Below are positions 16,223 to 24,975 of a stretch of 64,000 nucleotides of DNA, piece after piece (the first letter of the stretch is position 1; every line of letters starts with the position of its first letter). Location: assembly GCA_003513765.1 (NCBI GenBank), contig DONT01000011.1, forward strand, positions 19,406-83,405. Direction: 5' to 3'. Both the position numbers and the translations under genes were made by a program. The DNA is from Jeotgalicoccus sp. (GTDB taxonomy: Bacteria; Bacillota; Bacilli; Staphylococcales; Salinicoccaceae). Under the pieces are notes generated by a model that saw only the letters and a program-made list of their open reading frames with translations, was not told the origin of the DNA and did not search any database.

Positions 16223-16251
16223 ATTATATAATCGAACCGTCATAAAGTCAA
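16223..16251 (-). promoter_or_regulatory. rplM-rpsI promoter
   Basis: TTGACT, 17 bases, TATAAT on the minus strand: near-perfect sigma-A consensus. Confidence 0.88.
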
Positions 16252-16268
16252 TGTTTTCACGACAACTT

Positions 16269-17003
16269 TTACAACTTTTCGTACCATACTTTTTCCAGAT
16301 AAAGTCCTTCGGCCGGTGCTGTTTTAGGAATAATTGTTCTGTCTTTAGCCGCAATCATATTCAGCGTGTCCGGCGTTCTGATACCTCTGCCGCATTCAAG
16401 AACATATGCTGCAATGATGCGCACCATGTTATACAGAAAGCCTGTACCGGTAATGACGAATTCAAAGCCGTCGTTTGTTTCGACTACTTTAAATTCTTTA
16501 ATCGTCCGCACTTTATTTTTAATTTCTCCCTTGGCACTGGAGAATGTCGTAAAGTCATGCGTTCCGATAAAAGGGAGCATTGCCTGTTCCATCGCCGCAA
16601 TATTTAAATTATACGGGTAATGCGTCTTCAAACCGTCATAAAACGGGTTTTTAGTACCCGTGTAGACCTTATAGCGGTAGGTCTTCCCAGCTGCATCAAA
16701 ACGGGAATGAAAGTCATCAGCAGCAATTTGTACGTCATTAATCAGTATATCATCCGGCATCGCTCTGTTTAAAATGAACTTCCATTTTTCAGGCGGTAGG
16801 TCTATCTGCGTATCGAAATGAAAGTACTGCTCCAAAGCATGTACGCCCGCATCTGTCCTGGATGATGCGTGAATACGTGTAAATTCTTTGTGCATCCGTT
16901 TCAGCTGCTTTTCTATCGTTCCCTGCACGGTCCGGAAGTCATGCTGATACTGAAATCCGCTGAAGTTCCGTCCGTTATATGAAATGTTTACTGCCACTCT
17001 CAT
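16269..17003 (-). CDS. truA: tRNA pseudouridine(38-40) synthase
   Basis: 244 residues, normal for TruA. The catalytic Asp lies in SSRTDAGVHALEQYFHFDT, and NISYNGRNFSGFQYQ, FHSRFDAAGKTYRY and GTGFLYNMVRIIAAYV are the other family blocks. The enzyme converts U38-U40 in the anticodon arm of many tRNAs to pseudouridine. It sits 5 bases downstream of ecfT and is translationally close to it, which is the usual Firmicutes arrangement (ecfA1-ecfA2-ecfT-truA). Confidence 0.97.
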   Translation of the reverse strand: MRVAVNISYNGRNFSGFQYQHDFRTVQGTIEKQLKRMHKEFTRIHASSRTDAGVHALEQYFHFDTQIDLPPEKWKFILNRAMPDDILINDVQIAADDFHSRFDAAGKTYRYKVYTGTKNPFYDGLKTHYPYNLNIAAMEQAMLPFIGTHDFTTFSSAKGEIKNKVRTIKEFKVVETNDGFEFVITGTGFLYNMVRIIAAYVLECGRGIRTPDTLNMIAAKDRTIIPKTAPAEGLYLEKVWYEKL

Positions 17004-17008
17004 TTACT

Positions 17009-17806
17009 TCACTGCCTTACAAATATTAATAATGCGCCGAATAACACAAGCACGAAGAGCGCAACTGTATCTCTCGTTTTCCAGGACAGAAGACGGTAGT
17101 GCGTCCTGCCTTCTTCGCCCTGATAGCCTCTGACTTCCATAGCAATCGCCATTTCTTCAGCGCGCTTAAACGCAGACATAAAGAGCGGAATGAATACCGG
17201 CACCAGTGCATTAATGCGCTGTTTTAAATTCCCCGTCATAAATGTCGAGCCGCGTGCACTCTGCGCTTTAATTATTTTCTCTGTTTCGTCCATCAGCGTT
17301 GGAATGAATCTCAATGAGATCGACATCATCATCGCAATTTCATGCACAGGCACTTTTAAAGCTTTAAGCGGTCTGCACAGTTTCTCAATCGCATCCGTCA
17401 GCTCAATCGGACTTGTTGTCAGCGTCATCAGCGTCGTAATTACAACGAGAAGAATCAGCCGGATTGTAATATAAATACCTGTAATAAGCCCCTCTGATTC
17501 GATTGTGAAGAAGCCGCCGTCAATTAGTACTGTTCCGCCTTTAGTTAAGAACAGATGCATAAAAAATGTAAATATTAACAGGATAAAAATCAGCTTTAAG
17601 CCGTTAAACAGAAACCTGATTGATAAGCCTGCCAGTTTAGTCATAGATAGGACAAACAGTATTAACAGACCATAACCGAGCCAGTGATTTGCAAAGAACA
17701 CAATAATCATAAATAAAATAACCGATAGGATTTTCGCTCTCGGGTCCAGTCTGTGAATCATACTATTTCCCGGGATATATCTCCCGAGCAGCATCGAACT
17801 AAGCAT
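17009..17806 (-). CDS. ecfT: ECF transporter transmembrane (T) component
   Basis: About 265 residues with four or five hydrophobic segments. The two cytoplasmic coupling-helix signatures, an ARG motif in KAQSARGSTFMTG and VRGY in AMEVRGYQGEE, identify the energy-coupling factor T subunit. It joins EcfA1/EcfA2 to exchangeable vitamin-binding S subunits in the membrane. The start MLSSMLLGRYIPG is chosen because GGAGG lies seven bases upstream. It overlaps the stop of ecfA2 by 8 bases, so translation is coupled. No S component is encoded nearby, as expected for a shared group II ECF module. Confidence 0.93.
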   Translation of the reverse strand: MLSSMLLGRYIPGNSMIHRLDPRAKILSVILFMIIVFFANHWLGYGLLILFVLSMTKLAGLSIRFLFNGLKLIFILLIFTFFMHLFLTKGGTVLIDGGFFTIESEGLITGIYITIRLILLVVITTLMTLTTSPIELTDAIEKLCRPLKALKVPVHEIAMMMSISLRFIPTLMDETEKIIKAQSARGSTFMTGNLKQRINALVPVFIPLFMSAFKRAEEMAIAMEVRGYQGEEGRTHYRLLSWKTRDTVALFVLVLFGALLIFVRQ

Positions 17807-18659
17807 TATTCTGCCTCCAGTCTTCATACAGCTCAATAAATTCAGCTGTATTTTTTGGAGTGCCGTTTAATACAATGCCTTTTTCGTATAAATCCTGAAC
17901 GAGCTGAATTACATGGGGAACTTCGAGATTATACTGTGTCATAAAATGACTGTCTGTTAATATATCAGCAGTCTCACCTTCTCCTGCAAGCTGCCCTTCA
18001 GCCATGACTTTCACTTCATCGGTAAACTCTAAAACATCATTCATATCATGTGTAATTAAAATTACTGTAATGCCTATTTTTTTATACACATCGTAAAACA
18101 GCTGCATTGTTTCATCATGGCTCACAGGATCCAGCCCCGCTGTCGGTTCGTCCAGTATTAAAATACTCGGCTCCATCGCTAAAATTCCTGCGATTGCGAC
18201 TTTTCTCATCTGCCCGCCTGAAAGTTCAAAAGGACTTTTTTCGAGCAGTGATTCATGAACATTAAGAAGTTCCAGATAGTAGCATGCTTTTTCTCTCGCA
18301 GCTTCTTCACTTACTCCCATATTCATCGGTCCGAACATAACATCTTTCAGTACCGTGCTTTCAAACAGCTGGTGTTCCGGAAATTGAAACACCATGCCGA
18401 CTTTCGCTTTCGCCTGATGGATAATTTTTTGCTTTGTTTTCTTCTGCAGTACAACGCCATCTGTTTCCACTGTGCCCGAGCTCGGCAAAATCAAGCCGTT
18501 CATCGTCTGAATCAGCGTAGACTTACCACTTCCTGTATGGCCGATTAATCCGTAAAACTTCCCTGCTTCAAATGTCGTATTTATATTTTTTAAAGCCAGA
18601 TATTCAAATGGGGACTTGCGGTTATAAAACACATTTACATCCGTAAACTTTATCGTCAT
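17799..18659 (-). CDS. ecfA2: ECF transporter ATP-binding protein A2
   Basis: 286 residues. Walker A is GHTGSGKSTLIQ, the Q-loop is VFQFPEHQLFE, the ABC signature is LSGGQMRKVAIAG, Walker B is ILILDEPTAGLD and the switch His is in LITHDMNDVLEF, all intact. The EHQLFE Q-helix is characteristic of EcfA2. It forms a heterodimer with EcfA1 that powers vitamin uptake through EcfT. Its start overlaps the end of ecfA1 by four bases (ATGA). Confidence 0.95.
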   Translation of the reverse strand: MTIKFTDVNVFYNRKSPFEYLALKNINTTFEAGKFYGLIGHTGSGKSTLIQTMNGLILPSSGTVETDGVVLQKKTKQKIIHQAKAKVGMVFQFPEHQLFESTVLKDVMFGPMNMGVSEEAAREKACYYLELLNVHESLLEKSPFELSGGQMRKVAIAGILAMEPSILILDEPTAGLDPVSHDETMQLFYDVYKKIGITVILITHDMNDVLEFTDEVKVMAEGQLAGEGETADILTDSHFMTQYNLEVPHVIQLVQDLYEKGIVLNGTPKNTAEFIELYEDWRQNNA

Positions 18660-19444
18660 AATCGCACCACCAGTTCTTCATGGGTCACGTAGGAACCGTC
18701 CAGCAGTGCATTTGAAATCTCCACCGTATACGGTACTTTTAAGTTACTCTCCTGCAGCAGCTTTTTATCTCTGTATATTTCTTCCACTGAACCTTGACCG
18801 ACAATCTCCCCGCCGTTCATCACGATGACTCTGTCGCTCCGTTCAATTTCTGTTAAATCATGGGTAATATAAAGAATCGTTGTATCCAGCTGTTCGTGCA
18901 GACTGCATAAGATAGAAAGCACTTCTGTTCGGCCTTTAGGGTCCAGCATTGAAGTCGCTTCATCAAGAATAAGTACTTCCGGCTGCATCGCAAGTGCACC
19001 TGCGATTGCGACTCTCTGTTTCTGTCCGCCTGACAGACGGTGGGGTTCATGTGTACGGAATTCAAGCATATTAACAAGCCCAAGAGCATATTCTGTACGT
19101 TCGATCATTTCCTCCCGTTCAAGACCCAGATTCTCAAGACCGAATGCAACATCATCTTCAACAGTTGCACCGACAAACTGGTTATCCGGATTCTGGAAGA
19201 CAATCGCAAACTTACGTCTCAGCAGCTGCTTGTTGTCATCGGTTAACAGTTCTCCGCCGACGTAAATTTCACCTTCGTACTCTTCAATAATACCCATGAT
19301 AATTTTTACCAATGTACTTTTTCCCGAGCCGTTATGCCCGATTATCGAAGTCCATTCCCCAGCATTGAAAGGGATGGAGATATGATCCAGGGCATATGAT
19401 TCCTCCGCCCGGTATTTAAATGCAATATCTTTTAATGAAATCAT
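18656..19444 (-). CDS. ecfA1: ECF transporter ATP-binding protein A1
   Basis: 262 residues. Walker A GHNGSGKSTLVK, Q-loop VFQNPDNQFVG, signature LSGGQKQRVAIAG, Walker B VLILDEATSMLDP and switch His YITHDLTEIE are present. The NPDNQFVG Q-helix and DEATSMLD Walker B typify EcfA1, the partner of EcfA2. It begins 147 bases after rplQ, beyond a terminator-like hairpin, so the ECF genes probably receive reduced read-through from the ribosomal operon or use a local promoter. Confidence 0.95.
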   Translation of the reverse strand: MISLKDIAFKYRAEESYALDHISIPFNAGEWTSIIGHNGSGKSTLVKIIMGIIEEYEGEIYVGGELLTDDNKQLLRRKFAIVFQNPDNQFVGATVEDDVAFGLENLGLEREEMIERTEYALGLVNMLEFRTHEPHRLSGGQKQRVAIAGALAMQPEVLILDEATSMLDPKGRTEVLSILCSLHEQLDTTILYITHDLTEIERSDRVIVMNGGEIVGQGSVEEIYRDKKLLQESNLKVPYTVEISNALLDGSYVTHEELVVRL

Positions 19445-19471
19445 ATTTCCACCCCTTTAAAAATTTATGTA

Positions 19472-19529
19472 AAAAAAGCGCGTACCCTGCAATAAGAGTC
19501 GCGCACTGATTTTTATATTGCAGGATACG
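19472..19529 (-). terminator. terminator/attenuator after rplQ
   Basis: On the minus strand CGTATCCTGCAATA and TATTGCAGGGTACG form a 14-bp stem with one mismatch around a 21-base loop, followed by CGC and seven T. It separates the ribosomal operon from ecfA1. Confidence 0.8.
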
Positions 19530-19544
19530 TCGAGCTAGACGAAT

Positions 19545-19560
19545 GAGCCCTTACGGGCTC
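19545..19560 (-). other. short GC-rich hairpin in the rplQ-ecfA1 spacer
   Basis: GAGCCC, TTAC, GGGCTC: a perfect 6-bp stem without T-run, 15 bases upstream of the terminator hairpin. Possibly an RNA-processing or 3'-end protecting element. Confidence 0.45.
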
Positions 19561-19591
19561 ACCATCATAACACTCACTCTGCTTTTATAGT

Positions 19592-19990
19592 TTACGCTTC
19601 TTCAGTTGTAACTGGAGCGCCTTCTACGAATTCGATAATTACAAGTTCAGCTCCGTCACCACGACGAGTTCCAAGCTTCTTGATGCTTGTGTAACCGCCT
19701 TGACGATCTGTGAAACGTGGAGCGATATCTTCAAATAATTTTTGAAGTGCATAACTTGTTGAACCATCTTCATTGATGATTTCTACGTTACGTACAGTTT
19801 GACCAGCACGTCTTTTCGCTGCTAAGTCACCGCGTTTACCTAGTGTAACTAAACGGTCTGCAAGTTTACGTAATTCTTTAGCACGGTCTTCAGTAGTAGT
19901 GATGCGCTCACTTACGATTAATGAAGTTGCTAAGTCGCGTAACATTGCTTTTCTTTGGTCTGATGTACGTCCAAGTTTTCTGTAACCCAT
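19592..19990 (-). CDS. rplQ: 50S ribosomal protein L17
   Basis: 132 residues. MGYRKLGRTSDQRKAMLRDL and RITTTEDRAKELRKLADRLVTLGKRG are the L17 blocks; the C-terminal tail is acidic (FVEGAPVTTEEA). L17 sits near the tunnel exit of the 50S subunit. It is the last gene of the rpsJ-to-rplQ run, 19 bases after rpoA. Confidence 0.98.
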   Translation of the reverse strand: MGYRKLGRTSDQRKAMLRDLATSLIVSERITTTEDRAKELRKLADRLVTLGKRGDLAAKRRAGQTVRNVEIINEDGSTSYALQKLFEDIAPRFTDRQGGYTSIKKLGTRRGDGAELVIIEFVEGAPVTTEEA

Positions 19991-20009
19991 TATTTCTCCT
20001 CCTTTATGA

Positions 20010-20954
20010 CTAGTCTTCTTTGCGTAGACCTAAATCAAGGTCTTCAAGTTTAAATTTAACTTCTTCCAGTGACTTACGTCCCAGATTACGCACTTTCATC
20101 ATATCAGCTTCTGTTTTATCAGTAAGTTCCTGAACAGAATTAATACCAGCGCGTTTCAGACAGTTATAAGAACGTACTGATAAGTCAAGTTCTTCAATAG
20201 ACATTTCAAGTACTTTCTCTTTCTGATCTTCTTCTTTCTCGATCATGATTTCAGCATTTTGAGCTTCATCAGTAAGACCGACAAAAATGTTTAAGTGTTC
20301 AGTGAGAATTTTAGCACCCAATGATACTGCATCCTGAGGAGTAAGTGAACCATCAGTCCATACATCCAGAGTAAGCTTATCGAAGTTTGTACTTTGTCCT
20401 ACACGTGTATTTTCAACAGTATAATTCGCACGTTCTATCGGTGTATAGATAGAGTCGATTGGAATTACACCAATTGGCATATCAGCTTTATTATTACCGT
20501 CTGCAAGAGTATATCCTCTACCACGATCTGCTGTCATGCGTAATTTCAAGCTTCCGCCTTTAGATACTGTTGCAATCTTAAGGTCTCTGTTTAAAATTTC
20601 CACATCACTGTCGTGAGTAATATCGGCTGCAGTAACTACACCCTCACCGCTAAAATCGATTTCCAAAGTTTTTTCTTCTTCAGAATAGATTTTTAAAGCA
20701 AGGCTCTTGAGATTAGTAATAATTGTAGTCACGTCTTCAACAACATTGTCTATTGTAGAAAACTCATGAAGTACATTTTCTATTTCAATCGTCTTAACTG
20801 CCGCACCTGGTAATGATGATAAAAGAATGCGACGCAAGGAGTTCCCAAGTGTTGTCCCATAACCTCTTTCTAAAGGTTCTACAACAAACTTACCAAACTT
20901 AGAATCTTCCGATACCTCTACTGTCTCAATTCTAGGTTTCTCGATTTCGATCAT
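20010..20954 (-). CDS. rpoA: DNA-directed RNA polymerase subunit alpha
   Basis: 314 residues from MIEIEKPRIETVEVSED. The N-terminal dimerisation domain contains VEPLERGYGTTLGNSLRRIL. The C-terminal domain (~residue 245 on: EELDLSVRSYNCLKRAGINS ... ADMMKVRNLGRKSLEEVKFKL) carries the Arg/Asn residues that contact UP-element DNA. An ATG three codons upstream would be only two bases from the GGAGG, so the family start is used. It ties transcription-machinery supply to ribosome synthesis in the alpha operon. Confidence 0.98.
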   Translation of the reverse strand: MIEIEKPRIETVEVSEDSKFGKFVVEPLERGYGTTLGNSLRRILLSSLPGAAVKTIEIENVLHEFSTIDNVVEDVTTIITNLKSLALKIYSEEEKTLEIDFSGEGVVTAADITHDSDVEILNRDLKIATVSKGGSLKLRMTADRGRGYTLADGNNKADMPIGVIPIDSIYTPIERANYTVENTRVGQSTNFDKLTLDVWTDGSLTPQDAVSLGAKILTEHLNIFVGLTDEAQNAEIMIEKEEDQKEKVLEMSIEELDLSVRSYNCLKRAGINSVQELTDKTEADMMKVRNLGRKSLEEVKFKLEDLDLGLRKED

Positions 20955-21034
20955 GTGTAACATATCCTCCCTTTAAACGCCGAAAATATTAGAAAATAAT
21001 ATTGTTCCCAACTACTTAAGCGATTTTATATTTC

Positions 21035-21424
21035 TTATACACGACGACGTTTAGGTGGACGACAGCCATTGTGTGGCACTGGAGTTACATCTCTGATAGC
21101 TGTAATTTCAAGTCCAGCTGACTGAAGTGCACGGATAGCTGCTTCACGACCGGCACCAGGACCTTTAACTGTAACTTCTACAGTTTTAAGACCGTGTTCC
21201 ATCGCTGCTTTAGAAGCTGTTTCAGAAGCCATTTGTGCTGCGAAAGGAGTAGATTTCTTAGAACCTTTAAACCCTAATGCACCGGCAGATGACCATGAAA
21301 GAGCATTACCGAACTCGTCAGTAATTGTAACAATTGTATTGTTAAAAGTTGAGCGGATGTGTGCTACACCTGCTTCTATATTCTTTTTCACTTTACGTTT
21401 ACGTGATTGTTGTTTGCGAGCCAT
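21035..21424 (-). CDS. rpsK: 30S ribosomal protein S11
   Basis: 129 residues with the S11 blocks GVAHIRSTFNNTIVTITD, GALGFKGSKKSTPFAAQMAS and the C-terminal PHNGCRPPKRRRV. S11 forms part of the platform of the 30S subunit near the mRNA exit. It is 80 bases upstream of rpoA and 29 bases downstream of rpsM. Confidence 0.98.
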   Translation of the reverse strand: MARKQQSRKRKVKKNIEAGVAHIRSTFNNTIVTITDEFGNALSWSSAGALGFKGSKKSTPFAAQMASETASKAAMEHGLKTVEVTVKGPGAGREAAIRALQSAGLEITAIRDVTPVPHNGCRPPKRRRV

Positions 21425-21453
21425 TATTTATCCTCCTTTACTTTAGTAACTAT

Positions 21454-21819
21454 TTATTTCTTCTTGTTCGCTACTGTTTTAATTGGACCTTTACGAGTTC
21501 TTGCGTTGTTCTTAGTGTGTTGACCATTAACTGGTAAACCACGACGGTGACGCATTCCCTTGTAAGAACCGATTTCCATAAGACGTTTAACGTTTAAGTT
21601 AGTTTCACGGCGTAAGTCACCTTCGACTTTATACGCGTCTACTACTTCACGAATTTTGTTTAACTCATCTTCTGTAAGATCTTTAACTCTAGTATTTTCA
21701 TCAACTGATGCTTTAGCTAAAACTTCACTAGCGCGTGTTGGTCCAATACCGAAAATATATGTTAAAGAAATTACAACACGTTTGTCACGTGGTACGTCAA
21801 CTCCTGCAATACGAGCCAT
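21454..21819 (-). CDS. rpsM: 30S ribosomal protein S13
   Basis: 121 residues. MARIAGVDVPRDKRVVISLTYIFGIG at the start and GLPVNGQHTKNNARTRKGP near the basic C-terminus identify S13, a head protein that bridges to the 50S subunit and touches P-site tRNA. Gap of 24 bases after rpmJ. Confidence 0.98.
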   Translation of the reverse strand: MARIAGVDVPRDKRVVISLTYIFGIGPTRASEVLAKASVDENTRVKDLTEDELNKIREVVDAYKVEGDLRRETNLNVKRLMEIGSYKGMRHRRGLPVNGQHTKNNARTRKGPIKTVANKKK

Positions 21820-21843
21820 ATCTTTGCACCTCCAAATTAAATA

Positions 21844-21987
<144 letters not shown>

Positions 21988-22206
21988 TTATTTAAAACGA
22001 TAAGTGATTCTGCCACGTGTTAAGTCATAAGGTGACATCTCAACTGTTACTTTATCACCCGGAAGTATGCGGATATAGTTCATACGAATTTTACCTGATA
22101 CATGAGCTAATATCTCATGACCATTTTCTAATTCTACTTTGAACATTGCATTTGGTAAAGTATCAAGCACTGTACCTTCCAGTTCAATTACATCTTGTTT
22201 ACTCAC
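21988..22206 (-). CDS. infA: translation initiation factor IF-1
   Basis: 72 residues forming one S1/OB-fold domain: VIELEGTVLDTLPNAMFKVE, GHEILAHVSGKIRMNYIRIL and GDKVTVEMSPYDLTRGRIT are the family blocks. It starts with GTG, with AAGGAGG correctly spaced upstream. IF-1 occupies the A site during initiation. The 140-base gap to adk contains mutually exclusive inverted repeats, suggesting local control. Confidence 0.97.
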   Translation of the reverse strand: MSKQDVIELEGTVLDTLPNAMFKVELENGHEILAHVSGKIRMNYIRILPGDKVTVEMSPYDLTRGRITYRFK

Positions 22207-22256
22207 TTCTTTTCCTCCTTATACAGCATTTCAATTCCTATTATAGAAATTTGCTC

Positions 22257-22341
22257 TAGGTGACGATTCACTTCGTCTAATAACGACTCTCTCGTATACA
22301 TATAGACATAGCAACATTCACCTAAATTGCTGCAAGGTGAA
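22257..22341 (-). promoter_or_regulatory. alternative hairpins in the adk-infA spacer
   Basis: On the minus strand three segments occur in order: TTCACCT (22335-22341), TAGGTGAA (22317-22324) and TCACCTA (22257-22263). The middle one can pair with either neighbour (7 bp each), so two exclusive folds are possible upstream of infA. The last segment lies ~40 bases before the infA ribosome site. No terminator T-run is present. Function is inferred only. Confidence 0.4.
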
Positions 22342-22346
22342 CATTT

Positions 22347-22994
22347 CTATAAGCCATTAAGAATTGCATCGACTTCTTCGAAAACTTCTTCTATATCTTT
22401 TGAGCCATCTACTGTAGCTAGAACTCCAAGACCTTTATAGAAATCTAGAAGTGGTGCTGTCTGTTTAATATTGACTTCCAGACGGTTTTGTACTGTTTCC
22501 GGGTTGTCATCTTCGCGCTGGTATAATTTACCGCCGTCTAAGTCACAAATACCCTCTGTCTTAGGCGGATTAAACACTAGATGATAAGTCGCACCGCAAG
22601 TTTCACAAATGCGTCGGCCAGTCAGTCTGTTCATCAGTTCCTCTTCAGGCACTTCAACATATATAGTCTGATCGATCTGAGAATTAAGCTCTGTCATGAT
22701 GTTATTCAATGCTTCTGCCTGTTCAACAGTTCTAGGAAAACCGTCCAGTAAAAATCCATTTTTTACATCACTTTGAGAAAGACGCTCTTTCACGATACCA
22801 ACCGTTACTTCGTCAGGAACAAGTTCTCCCTGGTCCATAAATGCCTTGGCCTGTCTTCCTAAATCCGTCTCGTTTTTAATAGCAAGACGGAACATATCTC
22901 CTGTAGAGATATGAGGAATCGAGTGTTTTTTGATTATTTTCGCAGCTTGAGTACCTTTACCTGCACCAGGCAAGCCCATAATAATAATGTTCAT
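22347..22994 (-). CDS. adk: adenylate kinase
   Basis: 215 residues. The P-loop GLPGAGKGTQA, the NMP-binding HISTGDMFR and DGFPRTVEQAEAL, and the LID domain with a zinc site (CETCG ... C-x2-D in GICDLDGG, i.e. three Cys and one Asp) are all present, typical of Gram-positive Adk. It catalyses AMP + ATP to 2 ADP in the cytosol. It follows secY by 18 bases in the spc operon; methionine aminopeptidase, often next to it in Bacillus, is absent here. Confidence 0.98.
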   Translation of the reverse strand: MNIIIMGLPGAGKGTQAAKIIKKHSIPHISTGDMFRLAIKNETDLGRQAKAFMDQGELVPDEVTVGIVKERLSQSDVKNGFLLDGFPRTVEQAEALNNIMTELNSQIDQTIYVEVPEEELMNRLTGRRICETCGATYHLVFNPPKTEGICDLDGGKLYQREDDNPETVQNRLEVNIKQTAPLLDFYKGLGVLATVDGSKDIEEVFEEVDAILNGL

Positions 22995-23012
22995 TATTCT
23001 GTTTCCTCCTAC

Positions 23013-24314
23013 TTATCTACGCTTTCTAAATCCGCGGTATTCTCTTTGGTTAGCCTGAGCTTCCAATTGTTTCATCGTTTCAAGTGCAACCCCGATAACG
23101 ATCAGTAAGCTCGTTCCTCCAATTTGAATTGCCTGCGGCAAGTCCATAAACTTCGTAATTAAGAGTGGTAAAATTGCAATACCTGCAAGGAACACAGAGC
23201 CTACAAATACTAGTCTGTATAAAACAGAAGTAATATAATCCTGTGTGTTTTTACCTGGACGGATACCCGGAATATAACTGCCCTGTTTTTTCAGGTTGTC
23301 AGCCATCTTCTCAGGATTCACCTGTACAAATGAATAGAAGTAAGCAAATGCGATAATCAGAACAACATAGACAATCATTCCAATCCAGTCAGACGGGTCA
23401 GCAAAACGGGCTACCGTTTGTGCCCAGTTTGCATCCGGGAAGAATAATGTCAGTGTTTGAGGCATCATCAGAAATGCCATTGCAAAGATTACCGGAATAA
23501 CCCCTGCCGGGTTAACTTTTAACGGTAAGAATGTTGATTGCGGTGCCAATTGTGACCCGGGTGTTCTCTGACCTTTTGCATATTGCACTGGAATCTTACG
23601 AATCGCCTGTAAGATAAACACTGCAAACGCAGTAAGCAGAATAAGGAATATTACAATACCAGCAACTTGAAGTACTGCCATTGTCACATCCGCCGAACCT
23701 GTAAATCTTGACTGATAAAGCTGAATTAATGCACTTGGAAGTGCACCTAAGATACCTGCAAAGATAATGATTGAAATACCATTACCGACACCATGTGTAG
23801 TGATTTGCTCACCAAGCCACATAAGGAAAGCTGTACCTGTAGTTAAAATTAAAGCAATAAGCAGATAAGATCCAACATTGTTGTCATCAATCAGGTTACC
23901 GCCGAACATTTGGTTAAATGCAAACGACATACCGATAGCTTGGATAAATGCTAAAACGATCGTGAAATACCTAGTGAATTGAGCAAGTTTCCGTCTTCCG
24001 ACTTCACCTTGTCTTGCCCATTCAGCAAACTTTGGAACTACGTCCATTTGAAGCAGCTGCGTCACGATTGAAGCCGTGATGTACGGCATTATCCCCATCG
24101 CTAAGATAGAGAAGTTCATGAGCGCTCCACCGCCAAATGTATTCATTAAATCTAAAACTCCACTCCCGGATGCTCCAGTGTCAAAAACACTTGGATCTAC
24201 GCCGGGAACTGGAATGTACGTACCGATTTTGAAAATAACTAGCATTGCCAAAGTAAACAGTATCTTATTACGTATTTCTTTAATTTTAAAGAAATTCGAT
24301 ATCGTCCCGATCAT
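23013..24314 (-). CDS. secY: protein translocase subunit SecY
   Basis: 433 residues with ten membrane segments. Recognisable stretches are the plug-region GGALMNFSILAMGIMPYITASI, GVGNGISIIIFAG (TM5) and the cytoplasmic loop RIPVQYAKGQR (here KIPVQYAKGQRTPG) that contacts the ribosome and SecA. It is the channel of the general secretory pathway. Its ATG overlaps the rplO stop (TAATG), so translation is coupled, with the GAGGTG ribosome site inside rplO. Confidence 0.98.
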   Translation of the reverse strand: MIGTISNFFKIKEIRNKILFTLAMLVIFKIGTYIPVPGVDPSVFDTGASGSGVLDLMNTFGGGALMNFSILAMGIMPYITASIVTQLLQMDVVPKFAEWARQGEVGRRKLAQFTRYFTIVLAFIQAIGMSFAFNQMFGGNLIDDNNVGSYLLIALILTTGTAFLMWLGEQITTHGVGNGISIIIFAGILGALPSALIQLYQSRFTGSADVTMAVLQVAGIVIFLILLTAFAVFILQAIRKIPVQYAKGQRTPGSQLAPQSTFLPLKVNPAGVIPVIFAMAFLMMPQTLTLFFPDANWAQTVARFADPSDWIGMIVYVVLIIAFAYFYSFVQVNPEKMADNLKKQGSYIPGIRPGKNTQDYITSVLYRLVFVGSVFLAGIAILPLLITKFMDLPQAIQIGGTSLLIVIGVALETMKQLEAQANQREYRGFRKRR

Positions 24315-24754
24315 TAGATCACCTCATGAGTTCCGCCCTGTTGCTCAATCGCTTCTACAGCTGAACTAGAAAATTTGTGCGCTTTAATCGTCAACTTCTT
24401 CTCTAAGTTACCGTTGCCTAAAATCTTAATTCCAGATTTTTCGTTTTTAACAATTCCTGATTCGATTAAAAGTTCAGGAGTTACTTCTGTTCCATTGTCA
24501 AAACGGTTTAACGCAGCAACATTTACAACTGCGTAATCTTTACGGTTGATGTTTGTGAATCCGCGTTTTGGAATACTACGGAAAAGTGGTAATTGTCCAC
24601 CTTCGAAAGTAAGACCAACTTTACCGCCAGAACGAGACTTCTGTCCGTCATGACCGCGACCGGATGTTTTACCGTTACCTGATGACATACCGCGTCCAAC
24701 TCTGTTACGTTTGTTACGCGCGCCTTCAACTGGTTTAAGTTCGTGTAATTTCAT
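24314..24754 (-). CDS. rplO: 50S ribosomal protein L15
   Basis: 146 residues: MKLHELKPVEGARNKRNRVG, the Gly-rich RGMSSGNGKTSGRGHDGQ loop and GGQLPLFRSIPKRGF identify L15, an assembly protein threaded through 23S rRNA. It overlaps secY by one base. Confidence 0.98.
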   Translation of the reverse strand: MKLHELKPVEGARNKRNRVGRGMSSGNGKTSGRGHDGQKSRSGGKVGLTFEGGQLPLFRSIPKRGFTNINRKDYAVVNVAALNRFDNGTEVTPELLIESGIVKNEKSGIKILGNGNLEKKLTIKAHKFSSSAVEAIEQQGGTHEVI

Positions 24755-24781
24755 CTTCGCACCTCCTACTTTATTTTATCA

Positions 24782-24961
24782 TTATTTCTCTTCTACTGTA
24801 ACTAAATGACCGACTTTAGCAATCTGTCCTCTTAACTGTGGAGTATCTTCATGCTCAACAGTCTGGTGCATTTTTCTAAGTCCTAATGCTGTAACTGTGT
24901 CTCTTTGTGTCTGCGGTTTACCGATAACACTTTTAGTGAGGGTAACTTTCACTTTTGCCAT
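24782..24961 (-). CDS. rpmD: 50S ribosomal protein L30
   Basis: 59 codons read directly: MAKVKVTLTKSVIGKPQTQR, then TALGLRKMHQTVEHEDTPQL and RGQIAKVGHLVTVEEK. This is the short bacterial L30, in its standard place between rpsE (gap 14 bases) and rplO (gap 27 bases), with GGAGGG before the ATG. Confidence 0.97.
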   Translation of the reverse strand: MAKVKVTLTKSVIGKPQTQRDTVTALGLRKMHQTVEHEDTPQLRGQIAKVGHLVTVEEK

Positions 24962-24975
24962 TGACTATTCCCTCC

